Origin: Legionella quateirensis
Lineage (GTDB): Bacteria; Pseudomonadota; Gammaproteobacteria; Legionellales; Legionellaceae
Assembly (NCBI RefSeq): GCF_001467955.1
Contig: NZ_LNYR01000012.1
Location: 513,299-577,298 of the forward strand
Reading direction: 5' to 3'
Length of the DNA stretch: 64,000 bases
In this document: one piece after another, positions 10,380-19,134 of the stretch
Layout of the letters: each line of letters begins with the position of its first letter
Numbering within the stretch: position 1 is the first letter of the stretch
Program-made: the position numbers and the translations under genes
Notes under the pieces: generated by a model
Told to the model about the DNA's origin: nothing
The model's input: the letters and a program-made list of their open reading frames with translations, nothing else
Database searches by the model: none

Positions 10380-12863
10380 TTATACAATTTCACTTTCTAT
10401 AGTGTCCTTAACAGTCTTTCTTTTTACAGACTTATTCTCAGAAGATAAAGGTGCACGTCTCAGTTCATCATCAGCAAAATCATCCACTTTAATCACTTCT
10501 TGTCGTGCAAGTTCAGCCTCTTCCAGCTCTTTAGCTTCAGCAGAATTCAGTATTCCGCAATTTAACGCTTCTTCAATTTGCTCTTTAAAGGTCAATGATT
10601 TCAACACATGCTCTTTGGCAGCTTTCATTACCTTGCGTTCCAAATCTTCAACAGAACAAATTTTATGAAAAGCCTCTTCCATTCGACCTAATGGGCAATT
10701 GTCGCCAGGCTTACTATAAACCAGGCGTGTTAATCGTGAACGTGTTTCATTGGGTTCAATTAACATTCTGGCTAATTGATGCCCTAATCGATCGTTAGGT
10801 ATATGTCTTCGGTTACCGAATGGTTTTAAAATTAATGGCAAGACAATTCGAGCCCAACGTGCTGGGAAATTAATAATCACACCATGCATTGCATCTTCAC
10901 ATTCATGTAATAATTGTTGACAGCTCCATTGCACCAAAGGCAGATCAGCAGGAGGCTCACCGTCTTCATAAAAGCGTTTCAGGACACTGGATGCCATATA
11001 CAAGCAACTTAACATATCACCCAGGCGAGCAGAGAGTTTTTCCCTTCGTTTTAATTCACCACCCATCACGACCATTGAAAAGTCAGCAAGAAAGGCAAGG
11101 TTCGCACTGTATTTATGTATTAATTGATAATATCGTTTTACTGAACTGGCCGGAGCTTTTGACATATGGGCATCTGTCCAGGCAAACACGAGTGACTTGG
11201 TAAAGTTCGCGATAGTAAATCCTGCATGACCAAAAAATGCTTTATCAAATTGCTCCAAATCATTATTGCGCACACTTTCCAATTCTTTAAATACATAAGG
11301 ATGACAACGAACGGCACCTTGACCAAAAATAATTAAGCTGCGCGTTAAAATATTTGCACCCTCTACCGTAATTCCAATTGGAGATCCTTGGTAACCTCTG
11401 CCTAAATAGTTATTAGGACCGAGGCAAATACCCTTTCCACCATGAATGTCCATAGCATCCAAAGCGATTGCTCTGGCTCGTTCAGTAGTATGATATTTTA
11501 GAATTGCACCAGCAACTGAGGGTTTAGCCCCATGATCAATAGCAGCTGCAGCCATGGTTAAGGACGCATCGATAATATAAGTATTCGCTGCAATTCGAGC
11601 CAAGGGCTCTTCTATTCCTTCAAACTTACCAATTGGTTGATTAAATTGTTTTCGAATACGTGCATAAGCGCCAGAAGCAAGAGACACGGCCTGAGCACCG
11701 CCACTTGCGCTTGAAGGCAGTGAAATAGCCCGGCCAGCACTGAGGCACTCCATTAACATGCGCCAGCCTTGACCTGCCATAGTGGCGCCACCAATTAAAT
11801 AATCCAGAGGAATAAATACATTTTTACCCTGAGTAGGTCCATTTAAAAAACCTGTATTTAACGGGAAATGTCTTCTACCTTTAATCACACCAGGTGTTGT
11901 TGCAGGTATTAAAGCACAACTGATACCTATATCTTCGCCTTTACCGAGTAGATTATCCGGATCGAACATTCTGAATGCCAAGCCTACTACAGTTGCAACT
12001 GGGCATAGAGTGATATAGCGCTTATCCCAATTCAAACGAACCCCAATCACTTCTTCACCATTAAACTCCTGACGACAAACAATACCCTGATCCGGAATAG
12101 AAGCAGCATCAGAACCGGCATTTGGCCCAGTCAATGCAAAACAGGGGACTTCACGACCATCAGCCAATCGTGGGAGGTAATAATTCTTTTGCTCTTCAGT
12201 TCCATATTTAAGTAATAATTCACCTGGGCCTAAAGAGTTGGGTACAGAGATTGTTGTTGCTGCAGTTATTGAACGACCATAAATTTTCACCAATATAGAC
12301 ATTTGTGCGGTTGCAGAAAATTCTAAACCACCATATTGTTTAGGAATAATCATGCCCAAGAACCGATTATCTTTGATAAATTGCCATACTTCAGGAGGTA
12401 AATCAGTGCGATTATGCGTAATATCCCAATCATCGAGCATGGAGCATAAAATATTTACTGGTCCATCAAGAAACTCTTGTTCTTCTGCAGTCAAATGAAC
12501 GACGGGGGCGCTTCTTAGTTCTGTAAAATTAGGAGCACCACTGAAGATATCGCCTTCCCAACTCACTGTCCCTGCTTCCAATGCTTCTCGTTCAGTGCTG
12601 GACATTGCCGGCATTGTCTTGCTGATCACCTTAAACAGATGTTTCGAAATTAACTCTCTTCGCAACGGTTTTACTGTTCCTGCGATTAATATCAGTTCAA
12701 TTGTCCATAACAGAGATTGCGCAAACCAACCTGGAGAACCAAAATGAAGGATCAAACTCATAAAAATTGTAAAGCTGATAGCCCATACCGATATTGACGC
12801 CTGACGGGTTATCAATATCCCTGCCGCACCTATTGTCGCAAGTATTAATAGTACATGTAACAC
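10380..12863 (-). CDS. fadE: FadE-type acyl-CoA dehydrogenase
   Basis: This enzyme catalyses the first, FAD-dependent step of fatty acid beta-oxidation. At 827 residues it has the long FadE layout: N-terminal hydrophobic segments, a central acyl-CoA dehydrogenase core (A-L-T-G-P-N-A-G-S-D-A; G-K-G-I-C-L-G-P near the active region; G-Q-G-A-V-R-C-H-P) and the FadE-specific C-terminal domain (DUF1974). I prefer the GTG at 12863, with AAGGAG six bases upstream; a TTG at 12887 would add eight residues. It follows the hydrolase gene after 41 bases and may be cotranscribed. Confidence 0.92.
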   Translation of the reverse strand: MLHVLLILATIGAAGILITRQASISVWAISFTIFMSLILHFGSPGWFAQSLLWTIELILIAGTVKPLRRELISKHLFKVISKTMPAMSSTEREALEAGTVSWEGDIFSGAPNFTELRSAPVVHLTAEEQEFLDGPVNILCSMLDDWDITHNRTDLPPEVWQFIKDNRFLGMIIPKQYGGLEFSATAQMSILVKIYGRSITAATTISVPNSLGPGELLLKYGTEEQKNYYLPRLADGREVPCFALTGPNAGSDAASIPDQGIVCRQEFNGEEVIGVRLNWDKRYITLCPVATVVGLAFRMFDPDNLLGKGEDIGISCALIPATTPGVIKGRRHFPLNTGFLNGPTQGKNVFIPLDYLIGGATMAGQGWRMLMECLSAGRAISLPSSASGGAQAVSLASGAYARIRKQFNQPIGKFEGIEEPLARIAANTYIIDASLTMAAAAIDHGAKPSVAGAILKYHTTERARAIALDAMDIHGGKGICLGPNNYLGRGYQGSPIGITVEGANILTRSLIIFGQGAVRCHPYVFKELESVRNNDLEQFDKAFFGHAGFTIANFTKSLVFAWTDAHMSKAPASSVKRYYQLIHKYSANLAFLADFSMVVMGGELKRREKLSARLGDMLSCLYMASSVLKRFYEDGEPPADLPLVQWSCQQLLHECEDAMHGVIINFPARWARIVLPLILKPFGNRRHIPNDRLGHQLARMLIEPNETRSRLTRLVYSKPGDNCPLGRMEEAFHKICSVEDLERKVMKAAKEHVLKSLTFKEQIEEALNCGILNSAEAKELEEAELARQEVIKVDDFADDELRRAPLSSENKSVKRKTVKDTIESEIV

Positions 12864-12904
12864 AGAGTTCTCCTTATTATCAGCCAATTAAAAGTAACTT
12901 GTGG

Positions 12905-13699
12905 TTATCTTAGAAGTATAGCATCTATAGCCTCAATAACCTGCTTAGCAACAGACTTTGGGTGTTCCATTGGAAATAAATGTGTCCCCTTGGTTTTAAA
13001 ACTTTTTATATGAAAGTGTTTCCGCATATAACGTACATCCAGACGATCAACAACAGTACTCTTATCTCCATACAGTAAAGCAGCTGGAACCATTAACCTC
13101 CCTTCAAAACTGGGAATAACATGCGGGATCGTTCTATATATTTGATATTCAATATGCCTGTCAAATTTCAAATAATAACCATCTTCTTTTAAATCCAGAC
13201 CGTACGTGATGTAATCATTTATACAGTCATCCGTGAATGATTTAAATAAATCTCTTGTTTTCAAATATCGAAGCAATTGATCATGATCTTGCCAATAAAC
13301 CCTTCTGCCTTTTGTTCTATAAGCTGGTGTCACCCGGTCAATAACACCTAAAGCTTTTGCCAACCGAACCATACTCGATTTAATTGGACCAATTAAAGGT
13401 GAATCAAGTAATACCACTGCATTAAATAAATCAGGTCGCTCAATCGCCGCCAACAAGCTTAAAACTCCTCCTAAAGAATGACCCACTGCAATCACCTTTT
13501 GATTCGCTTGCTGTTCAATACTGGCAATAACCTCCTCTACCAGATTATGCCAATTTTCAGTCACAGGATAATCTGGATTGTGCCCAATCCTGTCCACGTA
13601 GCACAAATCAAAACGGACAGCCAACTGATCTAAAAATTGCTTATAGCATAATGAAGGAAATCCATTTCCATGAGCAAAATGGATTAACTCCTTCATCAT
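12905..13699 (-). CDS. Alpha/beta hydrolase
   Basis: The 264-residue protein shows the fold's core features: an early H-G-N-G-F-P oxyanion segment, nucleophile elbow V-G-H-S-L-G-G near residue 94, Y-G-D-K-S with the likely acid Asp, and a late H-L-F-P-M-E-H-P supplying the catalytic His. The substrate is unknown; an esterase or lipase-like role is the default. No signal peptide is seen. Its ATG overlaps the stop of the DUF1189 gene (ATGA), and it follows the ugp-type transporter genes, so it may process an imported or lipid-derived substrate (inference). Confidence 0.8.
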   Translation of the reverse strand: MMKELIHFAHGNGFPSLCYKQFLDQLAVRFDLCYVDRIGHNPDYPVTENWHNLVEEVIASIEQQANQKVIAVGHSLGGVLSLLAAIERPDLFNAVVLLDSPLIGPIKSSMVRLAKALGVIDRVTPAYRTKGRRVYWQDHDQLLRYLKTRDLFKSFTDDCINDYITYGLDLKEDGYYLKFDRHIEYQIYRTIPHVIPSFEGRLMVPAALLYGDKSTVVDRLDVRYMRKHFHIKSFKTKGTHLFPMEHPKSVAKQVIEAIDAILLR

Positions 13700-14574
13700 G
13701 ACACCATTTTCTTACTGTCAGAGCGTAATGATCTGATCGCAAAACTGAAATAAACACCAATCAAAGCCAATAAAATGAATCCAAATCCATAGAATATGGC
13801 ATTCAAGGTGATAAACATCATCAAGACAAGCAGCATTGGGGTAGCCGATACCATAAATAAACGACAAGATTGGCTAAATTTTAGTTTAAATGAGAAAAAT
13901 ATTCTTGAAAAAACCTGTCCCAAAAAAGCCAGAACAAGGAAAAAAACCACCAACAAAGAGTAAAAAATTGCAACAACTACGGGATAAATCATTAATTGTG
14001 CCGCATATTTTAAACCATATATGGAACTGCTATTAATGATGCTTTTACCATCAAACATCATATTCATGCCTTTATCAAAAGGCTGGACAATTACAGGTCC
14101 TCTGATTGTTTGATCAGTACCAATAGCCATTATTGAAGGAGAAGGAATTTTAATCGACATTTTATCTTTATTAATAAGCAAGGTCAGATAAGGGTATTCC
14201 TTGGTAAACTCAGTTACGGTTCCTGTTGAATCGATGATAACAGATACAAGTCCTTTATCATTTTTAATGAAATAAGGCATTGGTTTATCGAAATTGAGCT
14301 CTCCATTTTGAATATAAATAGTAGGCAACGAGAGTATCGGTGCTATCATCTGATTATGAAAATCAGTATTAAATTCAGCGCTCATTTTTAAAGAGTAAGG
14401 AATAGCGCCAATCAAGATAGCTAATAAAAGATAAAGTAGCCCGATTCCTCGCCAACGTTTCCCTACATCGATATATAATCTCTTTGAATAAAAGGACATA
14501 TAAAGTGCTGACCAGTAGCTGTAGACCGGAGCATCAAAAGGTTTTAATTTATTTTTATCTTTAATTTTCGCCAC
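13696..14574 (-). CDS. DUF1189 family membrane protein
   Basis: After a short cytoplasmic N-terminus with Y-S-Y-W-S-A-L-Y-M-S-F-Y and W-R-G-I-G, there is one membrane segment (L-L-Y-L-L-L-A-I-L-I-G-A), an extracytoplasmic domain of about 120 residues and three further hydrophobic segments. This is the DUF1189 pattern; the molecular function is unknown. I chose the GTG at 14574, which has GGAG just upstream and overlaps ugpC by 14 bases. The ATG or near-ATG at 14616 would overlap by 56. Its place between ugpC and the hydrolase suggests a link to the same transport operon. Confidence 0.72.
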   Translation of the reverse strand: MAKIKDKNKLKPFDAPVYSYWSALYMSFYSKRLYIDVGKRWRGIGLLYLLLAILIGAIPYSLKMSAEFNTDFHNQMIAPILSLPTIYIQNGELNFDKPMPYFIKNDKGLVSVIIDSTGTVTEFTKEYPYLTLLINKDKMSIKIPSPSIMAIGTDQTIRGPVIVQPFDKGMNMMFDGKSIINSSSIYGLKYAAQLMIYPVVVAIFYSLLVVFFLVLAFLGQVFSRIFFSFKLKFSQSCRLFMVSATPMLLVLMMFITLNAIFYGFGFILLALIGVYFSFAIRSLRSDSKKMVS

Positions 14575-15658
14575 ACCATTCTCCAATACGCTTACCAGAT
14601 TTTTGATGAAAAACATGTAATTTCATTTTAGGTAACTCTACAAAGATTTGTCCATCAGGAAATGAATAATCAGCAGGTAAACGTAAATTAATACGCTCTC
14701 CATTATGAATACTTTTTGCCTGAATCAGTTTGTCCGCGCCCATATCATCTATAAATTCAATCTTTAGTGCTATGGAATGTGTATTGTTTTCACTGGAATG
14801 TTGGATATGTTCTGGCCTGACAGCCAAAGTAAGCGCAGCATTGTCCTCTATAGTTTCTATCCATTTTGGAGCAGGAAAATCAACTCCCAATCCAGTCTGA
14901 ATAGTCTTCGAGCCTTTGTTAAAAATACCAGTAAAGAAATTAATCGGATAGTGACCGGTAAATCCTGCAACAAACTCAGTTGCAGGAGTTTGATACAATT
15001 CCTGCGGCGTACCAAGTTGTTCGACTACTCCCTGATTCAATACTAATACGCGTTCTGCCATAGTCATTGCTTCGGTTTGATCATGAGTAACATATAAACT
15101 GGTTGTGTTGAATTGTTGATGCAGTTTCTTTATTTCATGACGCATTTCGGTACGTAACTTGGCATCTAAATTGGATAGTGGTTCATCAAATAAATAAACG
15201 GAAGGTGATCGTACTATGGCTCTCCCCATAGCCACCCTTTGTTTTTGGCCACCAGAAAGCTCCTGAGGTTTTCGTTCAAGATACGGTGTCAGATGCAGTA
15301 ATTTGGCGACATCTCTAACTCGCTGATTAATATCAAATTTGCTCAGCCGCCGCATTTTTAATCCATAGGCCATGTTATCGAATACCGTCATATGCGGATA
15401 GAGGGCGTAGTTTTGAAATACCATCGCCATGTCTCTTTGGGCTGCCGGGATGTCGTTTACACATTGGTTATTGATCCGTATTGTTCCAGAACTTAAATTA
15501 TCCAGACCAGCAATTAGTCGTAATAATGTCGATTTTCCACAACCCGATGGTCCAACAACCACCATAAACTCACCCTTTTTGATACTGACTGTCAGTTGTT
15601 CCAAAATGGATGTTGTTCCTACCTTTTTAGTGACTTCAATTAAATCGACTGTAGCCAT
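14561..15658 (-). CDS. ugpC: Carbohydrate/glycerol-3-phosphate-type ABC transporter ATPase
   Basis: The 365-residue protein is a MalK/UgpC-type importer ATPase. It has Walker A G-P-S-G-C-G-K-S-T near 37, signature L-S-G-G-Q-K-Q-R, Walker B Y-L-F-D-E-P, H-loop V-T-H-D-Q-T-E-A-M and a C-terminal TOBE regulatory domain. It lies two bases after ugpE. The ugp assignment rests on family resemblance of the whole cluster; MalK-like sugar or trehalose transport remains possible. Confidence 0.85.
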   Translation of the reverse strand: MATVDLIEVTKKVGTTSILEQLTVSIKKGEFMVVVGPSGCGKSTLLRLIAGLDNLSSGTIRINNQCVNDIPAAQRDMAMVFQNYALYPHMTVFDNMAYGLKMRRLSKFDINQRVRDVAKLLHLTPYLERKPQELSGGQKQRVAMGRAIVRSPSVYLFDEPLSNLDAKLRTEMRHEIKKLHQQFNTTSLYVTHDQTEAMTMAERVLVLNQGVVEQLGTPQELYQTPATEFVAGFTGHYPINFFTGIFNKGSKTIQTGLGVDFPAPKWIETIEDNAALTLAVRPEHIQHSSENNTHSIALKIEFIDDMGADKLIQAKSIHNGERINLRLPADYSFPDGQIFVELPKMKLHVFHQKSGKRIGEWCGEN

Positions 15659-15660
15659 AG

Positions 15661-16488
15661 TTATTTTAATCCTTTTTCAAACCAACGCTGCATTAACATG
15701 ACGATCATGCATGGTGGAATTAAAGCGATAAGCGCAACGGCCATAATATAATGCCATTCAGGAACTTGATCGGCGACACCGGCAAGATAACGAATGCCCA
15801 TAACTATAGTGGCCATTTTGGTTTCTGTAGTAATTACCAGAGGCCAGAGATACTGATTCCATCCATATACAAATAATATGACAAATAAAGCGGAAATTTG
15901 AGTACGGGATAGCGGTAATACAATGTCAAAGAAAAATCGCACTGGCCCTGCGCCATCGAGTTTTGCGGCATCAACCAGTTCCTTGGGAATAGTTTTGAAA
16001 AATTGACGGAACAAAAATGTACCTGTAGCTGATGCTAATAATGGCAGAGATAATCCAGTAAATGAATTCAATAATCCGAATGATGCCACAACCTGAAAAG
16101 TAGGAACTATTCTGACTTCAACAGGCAACATCATTGTTGCAAAAATAAGTGCAAAGCATGATTTTTTAAAAGGAAAATCAAAGTAAACCAAAGCAAAGGC
16201 AGATCCTAAAGCCAATATAATTTTTCCAAAAGCAATACCAAAAGCCATGAGCAGACTATTCAAAAGCATCACGGTAATTGGTTCGCCCCCAGTAACAGCC
16301 ATTCCTTCAGTTAAAACCAGTTTCAGATTTTTAAAAAAAGAAGTGCCGGGTAGTAAAGGAAGCTGGGATTGCATCATAGCAGAACCTTCATGACTGGCGG
16401 CAACTATTGCAAGGTATAAAGGTAATAACATAAAAAGAATAAAAACACATAAAAGACCATGAGAGAAGAAGCGATTTAAATGGCTCAT
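15661..16488 (-). CDS. ugpE: ABC transporter inner-membrane permease, UgpE/MalG type
   Basis: The 275-residue protein has about six membrane helices and the permease EAA loop, seen as L-V-D-A-A-K-L-D-G-A-G-P followed by I-V-L-P-L, which contacts the ATPase. The ATG overlaps the ugpA stop by four bases. It pairs with UgpA to form the channel of a CUT1-type importer. Substrate is inferred from family only. Confidence 0.83.
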   Translation of the reverse strand: MSHLNRFFSHGLLCVFILFMLLPLYLAIVAASHEGSAMMQSQLPLLPGTSFFKNLKLVLTEGMAVTGGEPITVMLLNSLLMAFGIAFGKIILALGSAFALVYFDFPFKKSCFALIFATMMLPVEVRIVPTFQVVASFGLLNSFTGLSLPLLASATGTFLFRQFFKTIPKELVDAAKLDGAGPVRFFFDIVLPLSRTQISALFVILFVYGWNQYLWPLVITTETKMATIVMGIRYLAGVADQVPEWHYIMAVALIALIPPCMIVMLMQRWFEKGLK

Positions 16489-17363
16489 TCGTAATGTACC
16501 TTTTTTTCAAGATATTTGAATTGAACTAATGAAACGAGAATTACAATGACCATCAATAACACCGATTGGGCTGATGAACTTCCCAGATCCATTCCTTCAA
16601 ATCCATCCTCATATACTTTATAAATCAAGTTGGTTGTGCTATTCCCTGGTCCACCATGCGTCATTACCTGAATTATCCCAAATGTATCAAAAAAACCATA
16701 TATTAAATTCATAATTAAGAGAAAGAAGGTCGTTGGAGATAATAAAGGAAGTATAATCTGCACAAATCGTTGCCAGGAAGAAGCACCATCCATTATCGCG
16801 GCATCAATTAAGGTTTGAGGGATGGCTTTTAAGGCAGCAAAATAAAATAAAAAATTGTAACTGAATTGTTGCCAGCTTGCTGTTAAAATTACAACCAGCA
16901 ATGCTTGATTCGCATTATTTACATAATCAAAATGAATTCCTATTGCATTTAAAAAATGAGTCATCCAACCTAAAGTCGGGTGACACAGGAAGCGCCAGAG
17001 TATGGCTGCAACTGCCGGAGCTATAGCATAAGGCCAAATTAACAAAGATTTATATACACCCTGACTTTTGACTCTGTTATTAACTAGCGTAGCCATCAAT
17101 AAACCAAGACTCATTGTAATTGCTGTAACACTGATTGCGATAATAAAGGTAACCCAAACTGCCTTAACATAGCTGGGATCATCAAACAGATCTGAAAAAT
17201 TGCTTAAACCTGCAAAATGCTGATGCAAGCCGAAGGCATCAGTATAGTAAAATGACTGAACCAATGCGCCACAAGCAGGCCAAATAAAAAACACTACTGT
17301 GATAAAAAGTTGCGGTACTATAAATAGCCAAGCATAGAAACTTTGGTGATTAAATTTAGCCAT
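16485..17363 (-). CDS. ugpA: ABC transporter inner-membrane permease, UgpA/MalF type
   Basis: This 292-residue permease has about six helices and the EAA loop L-I-D-A-A-I-M-D-G-A-S-S with I-I-L-P-L-L. It is the first gene of the operon. In enterobacteria the periplasmic binding protein ugpB is adjacent; here the upstream neighbour is a divergent oxidoreductase gene and no binding protein occurs in the window. Confidence 0.83.
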   Translation of the reverse strand: MAKFNHQSFYAWLFIVPQLFITVVFFIWPACGALVQSFYYTDAFGLHQHFAGLSNFSDLFDDPSYVKAVWVTFIIAISVTAITMSLGLLMATLVNNRVKSQGVYKSLLIWPYAIAPAVAAILWRFLCHPTLGWMTHFLNAIGIHFDYVNNANQALLVVILTASWQQFSYNFLFYFAALKAIPQTLIDAAIMDGASSWQRFVQIILPLLSPTTFFLLIMNLIYGFFDTFGIIQVMTHGGPGNSTTNLIYKVYEDGFEGMDLGSSSAQSVLLMVIVILVSLVQFKYLEKKVHYE

Positions 17364-17541
17364 TAGCCAACCATGGAGCGGTAAATGATGTAATAATAAT
17401 TACAACTCTCTAAATAAAGATTATATAGCTATTTTGAATCAATTTGCGAGCGCTAATAACGATAATATAGTATAAATTATTAATATTAGTATCATTGAGT
17501 TAGAGTGTTCATAAGCAACTTCTCTATTCATGCGGGAATTT

Positions 17542-17624
17542 CGTCACTCAGAGCGCAGTAAAGGATCTCCAAATGCAGGCACAGCACTACGTTCGAGAGA
17601 GTTCTCATTGCATTCGGAATGACG
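17542..17624. repeat. Isolated copy of the interspersed GTCATCC-type hairpin repeat
   Basis: This 83-base element in the ugpA/oxidoreductase intergenic region starts GTCACTCAGAGCGCAG, continues AAGGATCTCCAAATGCAGG and ends GCATTCGGAATGAC. It matches, in reverse orientation, the 95-bp units at 55.3-55.7 kb. Its ends are a degenerate inverted repeat. The rest of the interval 17364-17670 shows only AT-rich sequence. Confidence 0.7.
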
Positions 17625-17670
17625 TTTCTCAGGGTTATTAAGATCTTAGGTTCACAAAGGGAGATATTTT

Positions 17671-18639
17671 TTGCGATATATTCATATAGAAAATCCAGGT
17701 TCACACAGTCAATTAATTATGACTGAGGGAGCCAAACCTGCATTCTCTCCAAATCAAATACTCATTAAAGTCCATGCTACCGCATTAAACAGAGCCGATT
17801 TAATGCAACGTTTAGGCAAATATCCGCCTCCTACCGGTGAATCAGATATTCCAGGTCTCGAAGTGGCAGGAGAAGTGATTGCAATTGGAGCCAATGTAAA
17901 ACAGTTTAAACCTGGAGATAGAGTATATGGACTGGTTGGCAGTGGAGGCTATGCAAGCTATTGTGCTGTTGAGTCTTCATTAGCTCATTGTATCCCCGCA
18001 CAGTGGAACTATTCTATGGCAGCGGCTATTCCTGAGGCTTTAACCACTGTCTATGCGACTCTTTTTGATCTGGGTTCTTTAAAAAAGGGACACACTTTAT
18101 TGATTCATGGCGCAGGAAGTGGCATCGCTTCTTTGGCAATTCAAATGGCCAAACTCAGCCAAGCAAAAGTAATTACCACTATTGGAGACGAGAGCAAGCG
18201 ACAAAAGGCACTGGAATTGGGAGCTGATTTAGTAATAAATTATAAAGAAAATGATTTTGAAAATTTAATTGAAGATCACAGCATTAGTTTAATTATAGAT
18301 TTTATAGGTGGGGATTATTTTAACAAGCATCTTCATTTATTAAAGCCCAAAGGAAAATTAGTACAAATCGCCTGCTTGAAAGGAAGCAGCGTTGAATGCA
18401 ACCTGGCTCTGATAATGCGTAAAAGGTTGCAAATCATTGGATTTGTATTGAGAGCACAAAGTGTTAAAGAAAAAGCCAGATTATGGAGATTAGCGCATCA
18501 AAACTGGTTTAATCATCTGCAAAACCTTACTCTCAAACCAATAATAGATTCGGAATTTCATTTCAATCAAATTGAACAGGCACATGAACGCATGCAAGAA
18601 GGAAAACACTTTGGAAAAATAGTGGTTCTTATTGATTAA
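17671..18639 (+). CDS. NAD(P)H quinone oxidoreductase, zinc-free MDR family (PIG3-like)
   Basis: The 322-residue protein is a medium-chain dehydrogenase/reductase. The N-terminal GroES-like domain has A-L-N-R-A-D-L-M-Q-R and Y-P-P-P (typical of the PIG3/quinone oxidoreductase branch), with P-G-L-E-V-A-G-E and G-D-R-V-Y-G-L. The Rossmann domain has H-G-A-G-S-G-I-A near 148. Structural-zinc cysteines are absent, as in quinone oxidoreductases. The start is TTG, with AAGGGAG about eight bases upstream. It probably reduces quinones or conjugated carbonyls with NADPH; the physiological substrate is unknown. Confidence 0.85.
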   Translation: MRYIHIENPGSHSQLIMTEGAKPAFSPNQILIKVHATALNRADLMQRLGKYPPPTGESDIPGLEVAGEVIAIGANVKQFKPGDRVYGLVGSGGYASYCAVESSLAHCIPAQWNYSMAAAIPEALTTVYATLFDLGSLKKGHTLLIHGAGSGIASLAIQMAKLSQAKVITTIGDESKRQKALELGADLVINYKENDFENLIEDHSISLIIDFIGGDYFNKHLHLLKPKGKLVQIACLKGSSVECNLALIMRKRLQIIGFVLRAQSVKEKARLWRLAHQNWFNHLQNLTLKPIIDSEFHFNQIEQAHERMQEGKHFGKIVVLID

Positions 18640-18804
18640 AGTGGTATTGATTCAACATTAAAAGGATGTCTAAACCCGTCATCAATTAATTATCAATCTC
18701 CAGCTATTTGTTCCTGAACTAACGACACATTTTATATGTCATCCTCGCTAAAACGAGGACTTCCAATTTGTCCTGAGTTTTACTTTACATCCGACAATGT
18801 CTAC

Positions 18805-18880
18805 GTACCGCGGCTTGTCCGCGGTATCCAGAGATAAGGAACGGATCTAGCATCATAGTGGATACCGCGGACAAGCACTG
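18805..18880. repeat. Palindromic intergenic repeat A
   Basis: An 18-bp perfect inverted repeat (18813-18830 with 18859-18876; arm GCTTGTCCGCGGTATCCA) flanks a 28-base loop. Immediately outside, the left side reads GTACCGCG. It is built like the element at 18933-19036, with a different core word. Confidence 0.85.
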
Positions 18881-18932
18881 AGAGATGGTCACAAAATGTG
18901 AGCGTAACCAATTGATTTATAATTAAAAATCG

Positions 18933-19036
18933 ACGTACCGCGCTTTATGCGCGGTATCCAGGCTTTGCTCCTAAGGAAAACAGTATTTGCATAGCACTAC
19001 CATCACTATGGATACCGCGCATAAAGCGCGGTACGT
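18933..19036. repeat. Palindromic intergenic repeat B, perfect 28-bp arms
   Basis: The arms 18933-18960 and 19009-19036 are perfect reverse complements (left arm begins ACGTACCGCGCTTTATG), with a 48-base loop. The arm itself contains a small palindrome (CCGCG...CGCGG). It can fold into a long hairpin on either strand. The interval 18640-19134 also holds partial arms of related elements (GTCATCCTCGC at about 18739; CAAGCCGCGGGACG at about 19081), but no gene. Confidence 0.9.
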
Positions 19037-19134
19037 AGGCACTTATAAGATGCTTCAATTTTGTGAGGATCTCTCAGGGACAAGCCGCGGGACGTCAAAA
19101 TTGGAATGATCTTCAAACCCTAAAATGAACACAA

